Part shown: positions 62,921 through 64,000 of the stretch, one piece after another
Layout of the letters: each line of letters opens with the position of its first letter
Numbering within the stretch: the first letter of the stretch is position 1
DNA from: Pseudomonas fluorescens
GTDB lineage: Bacteria; Pseudomonadota; Gammaproteobacteria; Pseudomonadales; Pseudomonadaceae
Reading direction: 5' to 3'
Assembly (NCBI RefSeq): GCF_001307275.1
Contig: NZ_CP012831.1
Span: 5,882,501 to 5,946,500 of the forward strand
Length of the DNA stretch: 64,000 bases
Translations under genes and position numbers: made by a program
Notes under the pieces: model-generated
What the model was told of the DNA's origin: nothing
Seen by the model: only the letters and a program-made list of their open reading frames with translations
Databases searched by the model: none

Positions 62921-63738
62921 CGGCGATGATCATGCACAGTCCCGCCTTGAGCGTACCCGCGTCGAGCCATCACGGTTTCTGGAGAAACAGCCTGGCGGCG
63001 GGACTGGCCGTGGCTCTGCACGCCGCAATAGCTGCGCTGTTGGTGTTGGGGTGGAGCGTGGAGAAGCCCGCCGCCGAAACGCCGCGGGTGTTGCGTACGC
63101 AACTGGTGATGCTGCCGGCCGCACCGCTGCCCGAGGCGCCTGCACTGGCGCCTGTCATCCCTGTTGCACCACCCGTGGCCGAACCCGTCCCGCCACCCGC
63201 GCAAGCGCCACTTCCTGTCCCCACCAAGCCGCTTGTCGACCCGCGAGCCGCGGCGCAGAAGCTGGAACAGGCGGCGCTGGCCCGCAAACGGGTCGAGGAG
63301 CAAAAACGCGAGCAACAGGTGCAACAGCAGCAGCGTGAACGCCTGGAAAGTGAGCGGCGCAGGCAAGACGCCGAGCAGCAAGCAGCCGAACAACAGCGCC
63401 AGGCCCGGCAGGCGCAAGCACTCGCCGAGCAACGCCACGCCGAGCAGGCGCGCCAGGCCGCCGCCGACAGCCGCAGCTATCAGCCCCTGAGCAAGCAAGC
63501 GCCGGACTATCCGCAACGGGCCCTGGACAAGGGCTTGGAGGGCGATTGCACCGTGGAATACAGCGTGATGCCGGACGGGCGGATCGACAGTCCCAAGGTG
63601 CTCGACGGCTGCCACCCGCTGTTCATCCGCCCGTCCCTCGCCGCCGCCCAGACGTTCCGTTATCAGCCGCGAATCATTGATGGCAAGGCGGTGACGGTGC
63701 CGGCGGTGCGCAATACCTTTCATTACCGGATCAAATGA
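62917..63738 (+). CDS. TonB/TolA-like energy transducer
   Basis: 273 residues. Single N-terminal span at about 26-47 with His35 (LAVALHAAIAALLVLGW), Pro-rich section 66-108, charged Gln/Arg/Glu coiled coil 113-183 of TolA type, and a C-terminal TonB domain 188-273 (YPQRALDKGLEGDCTVEYSV, TFRYQPRIIDGKAVTVPAVR). Cys211 and Cys232 in this domain may form a disulphide. It would span the periplasm and pull on the TonB box of the receptor upstream. The combination of TolA-like middle and TonB-type end, with TolQR-type partners, is unusual. Confidence 0.85.
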   Translation: MTAMIMHSPALSVPASSHHGFWRNSLAAGLAVALHAAIAALLVLGWSVEKPAAETPRVLRTQLVMLPAAPLPEAPALAPVIPVAPPVAEPVPPPAQAPLPVPTKPLVDPRAAAQKLEQAALARKRVEEQKREQQVQQQQRERLESERRRQDAEQQAAEQQRQARQAQALAEQRHAEQARQAAADSRSYQPLSKQAPDYPQRALDKGLEGDCTVEYSVMPDGRIDSPKVLDGCHPLFIRPSLAAAQTFRYQPRIIDGKAVTVPAVRNTFHYRIK

Positions 63739-63761
63739 ATACAGGCCTGGCAGCAAATACC

Positions 63762-63851
63762 TGTGGGAGCGAGCTGGCTCGCGATAGCGGTGGAGCCGTT
63801 GCCATCAGTGTTGACGGGGCTGACGCCATCGCGAGCAAGCTCGCTCCCACA
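63762..63851. repeat. REPIN
   Basis: TGTGGGAGCGAGCTGGCTCG and inverted GAGCAAGCTCGCTCCCACA; 90 bases after the TonB-like gene, between convergent genes. Confidence 0.85.
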
Positions 63852-63888
63852 GGGGTTGTGTGCGGCCACATTGTGGCGTCATCGGCTT

Positions 63889-64000
63889 TTACTTGCGGTA
63901 ATGACTCGGCGCCACGCCCACTTCGCGACGGAATATCTGGGAGAAATGACTGGCGCTGCCATAGCCGACCTCCAGGCCGATATCGATGACGCTGCGCTCG
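63889..64000 (-). CDS. AraC-family regulator, C-terminal 37 residues (cut by window end)
   Basis: Minus-strand frame from base 64000 to TAA at 63889-63891. It reads DIGLEVGYGSASHFSQIFRR, then EVGVAPSHYRK and stop, the second helix-turn-helix and C terminus of an AraC/GlxA-type regulator. The rest lies beyond the window. It converges on the phytate island across a REPIN. Confidence 0.85.
   Translation of the reverse strand, partial: ERSVIDIGLEVGYGSASHFSQIFRREVGVAPSHYRK

Overview
The window is about 64 kb of high-GC chromosome from a Pseudomonas, most likely of the P. fluorescens group. The evidence is PvdQ, DpkA, VanAB, NirBD, the glgA-treZ-malQ-treY order known from P. aeruginosa, and many short palindromic REP/REPIN elements of the 'TGTGGGAGCGAGCTTGCTCGCGAT' type between genes. 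No rRNA, tRNA, prophage, insertion sequence or CRISPR array was seen.

Layout. 1-7079 (minus): glycogen/trehalose operon glgA-treZ-malQ-treY, with treY cut by the window start. 7717-10688 (minus): 2-hydroxyacid dehydrogenase, exported alpha/beta hydrolase, DUF411 and YqaA proteins. 10960-13771: chemoreceptor, small membrane protein, Fur-like regulator. 14061-17596: pyoverdine acylase pvdQ facing a FecR-type anti-sigma gene. 17764-22593 (minus): a 1609-residue dermonecrotic-toxin-like (DUF6543) protein with a C-terminal HEVSH metalloprotease-like motif. 22804-27191: dpkA, a GntR regulator (probable vanR), a triple tandem REPIN and vanAB with two palindromic operators. 27215-32856: LysR regulator divergent from a three-subunit FAD/Fe-S amine (opine or hydroxyproline type) dehydrogenase cluster with RidA, a binding protein and a GlcG/HbpS protein. 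33093-34585: AraC and a LysE exporter. 34693-40517: L-rhamnonate catabolism (MFS, dehydratase, aldolase, aldehyde dehydrogenase) with a divergent LysR. 40646-45769: a second giant DUF6543 protein, with leucine-rich repeats. 45738-50527: methyltransferase, two divergent L,D-transpeptidases, quinone reductase and TetR. 50833-54011: assimilatory nirBD behind a sigma-54 promoter and an ANTAR-type antitermination leader. 54192-54632: CBS protein. 54642-63738: a phytate-scavenging island (AraC, degenerate GGDEF protein, TonB-dependent receptor, beta-propeller phytase and a private TolQ/TolR/TonB-like motor) carrying three PHO-box-like sites. 63889-64000: C-terminal end of another AraC regulator.

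The strongest system-level observations are: (i) the phytate island, where receptor, enzyme and energiser sit together and every promoter region carries 11-bp-spaced PHO repeats; its motor is of TolQR type coupled to a TolA/TonB hybrid; (ii) the nirB leader, where sigma-54 promoter, two hexaloop hairpins with A1/G4 loops and a terminator that competes with the second hairpin are all visible; (iii) VanR-type TGGATCCA operators overlapping the vanA promoter; (iv) two giant toxin-like proteins with different C-terminal parts. Functions are assigned from sequence motifs and remembered family features; no database search was run.
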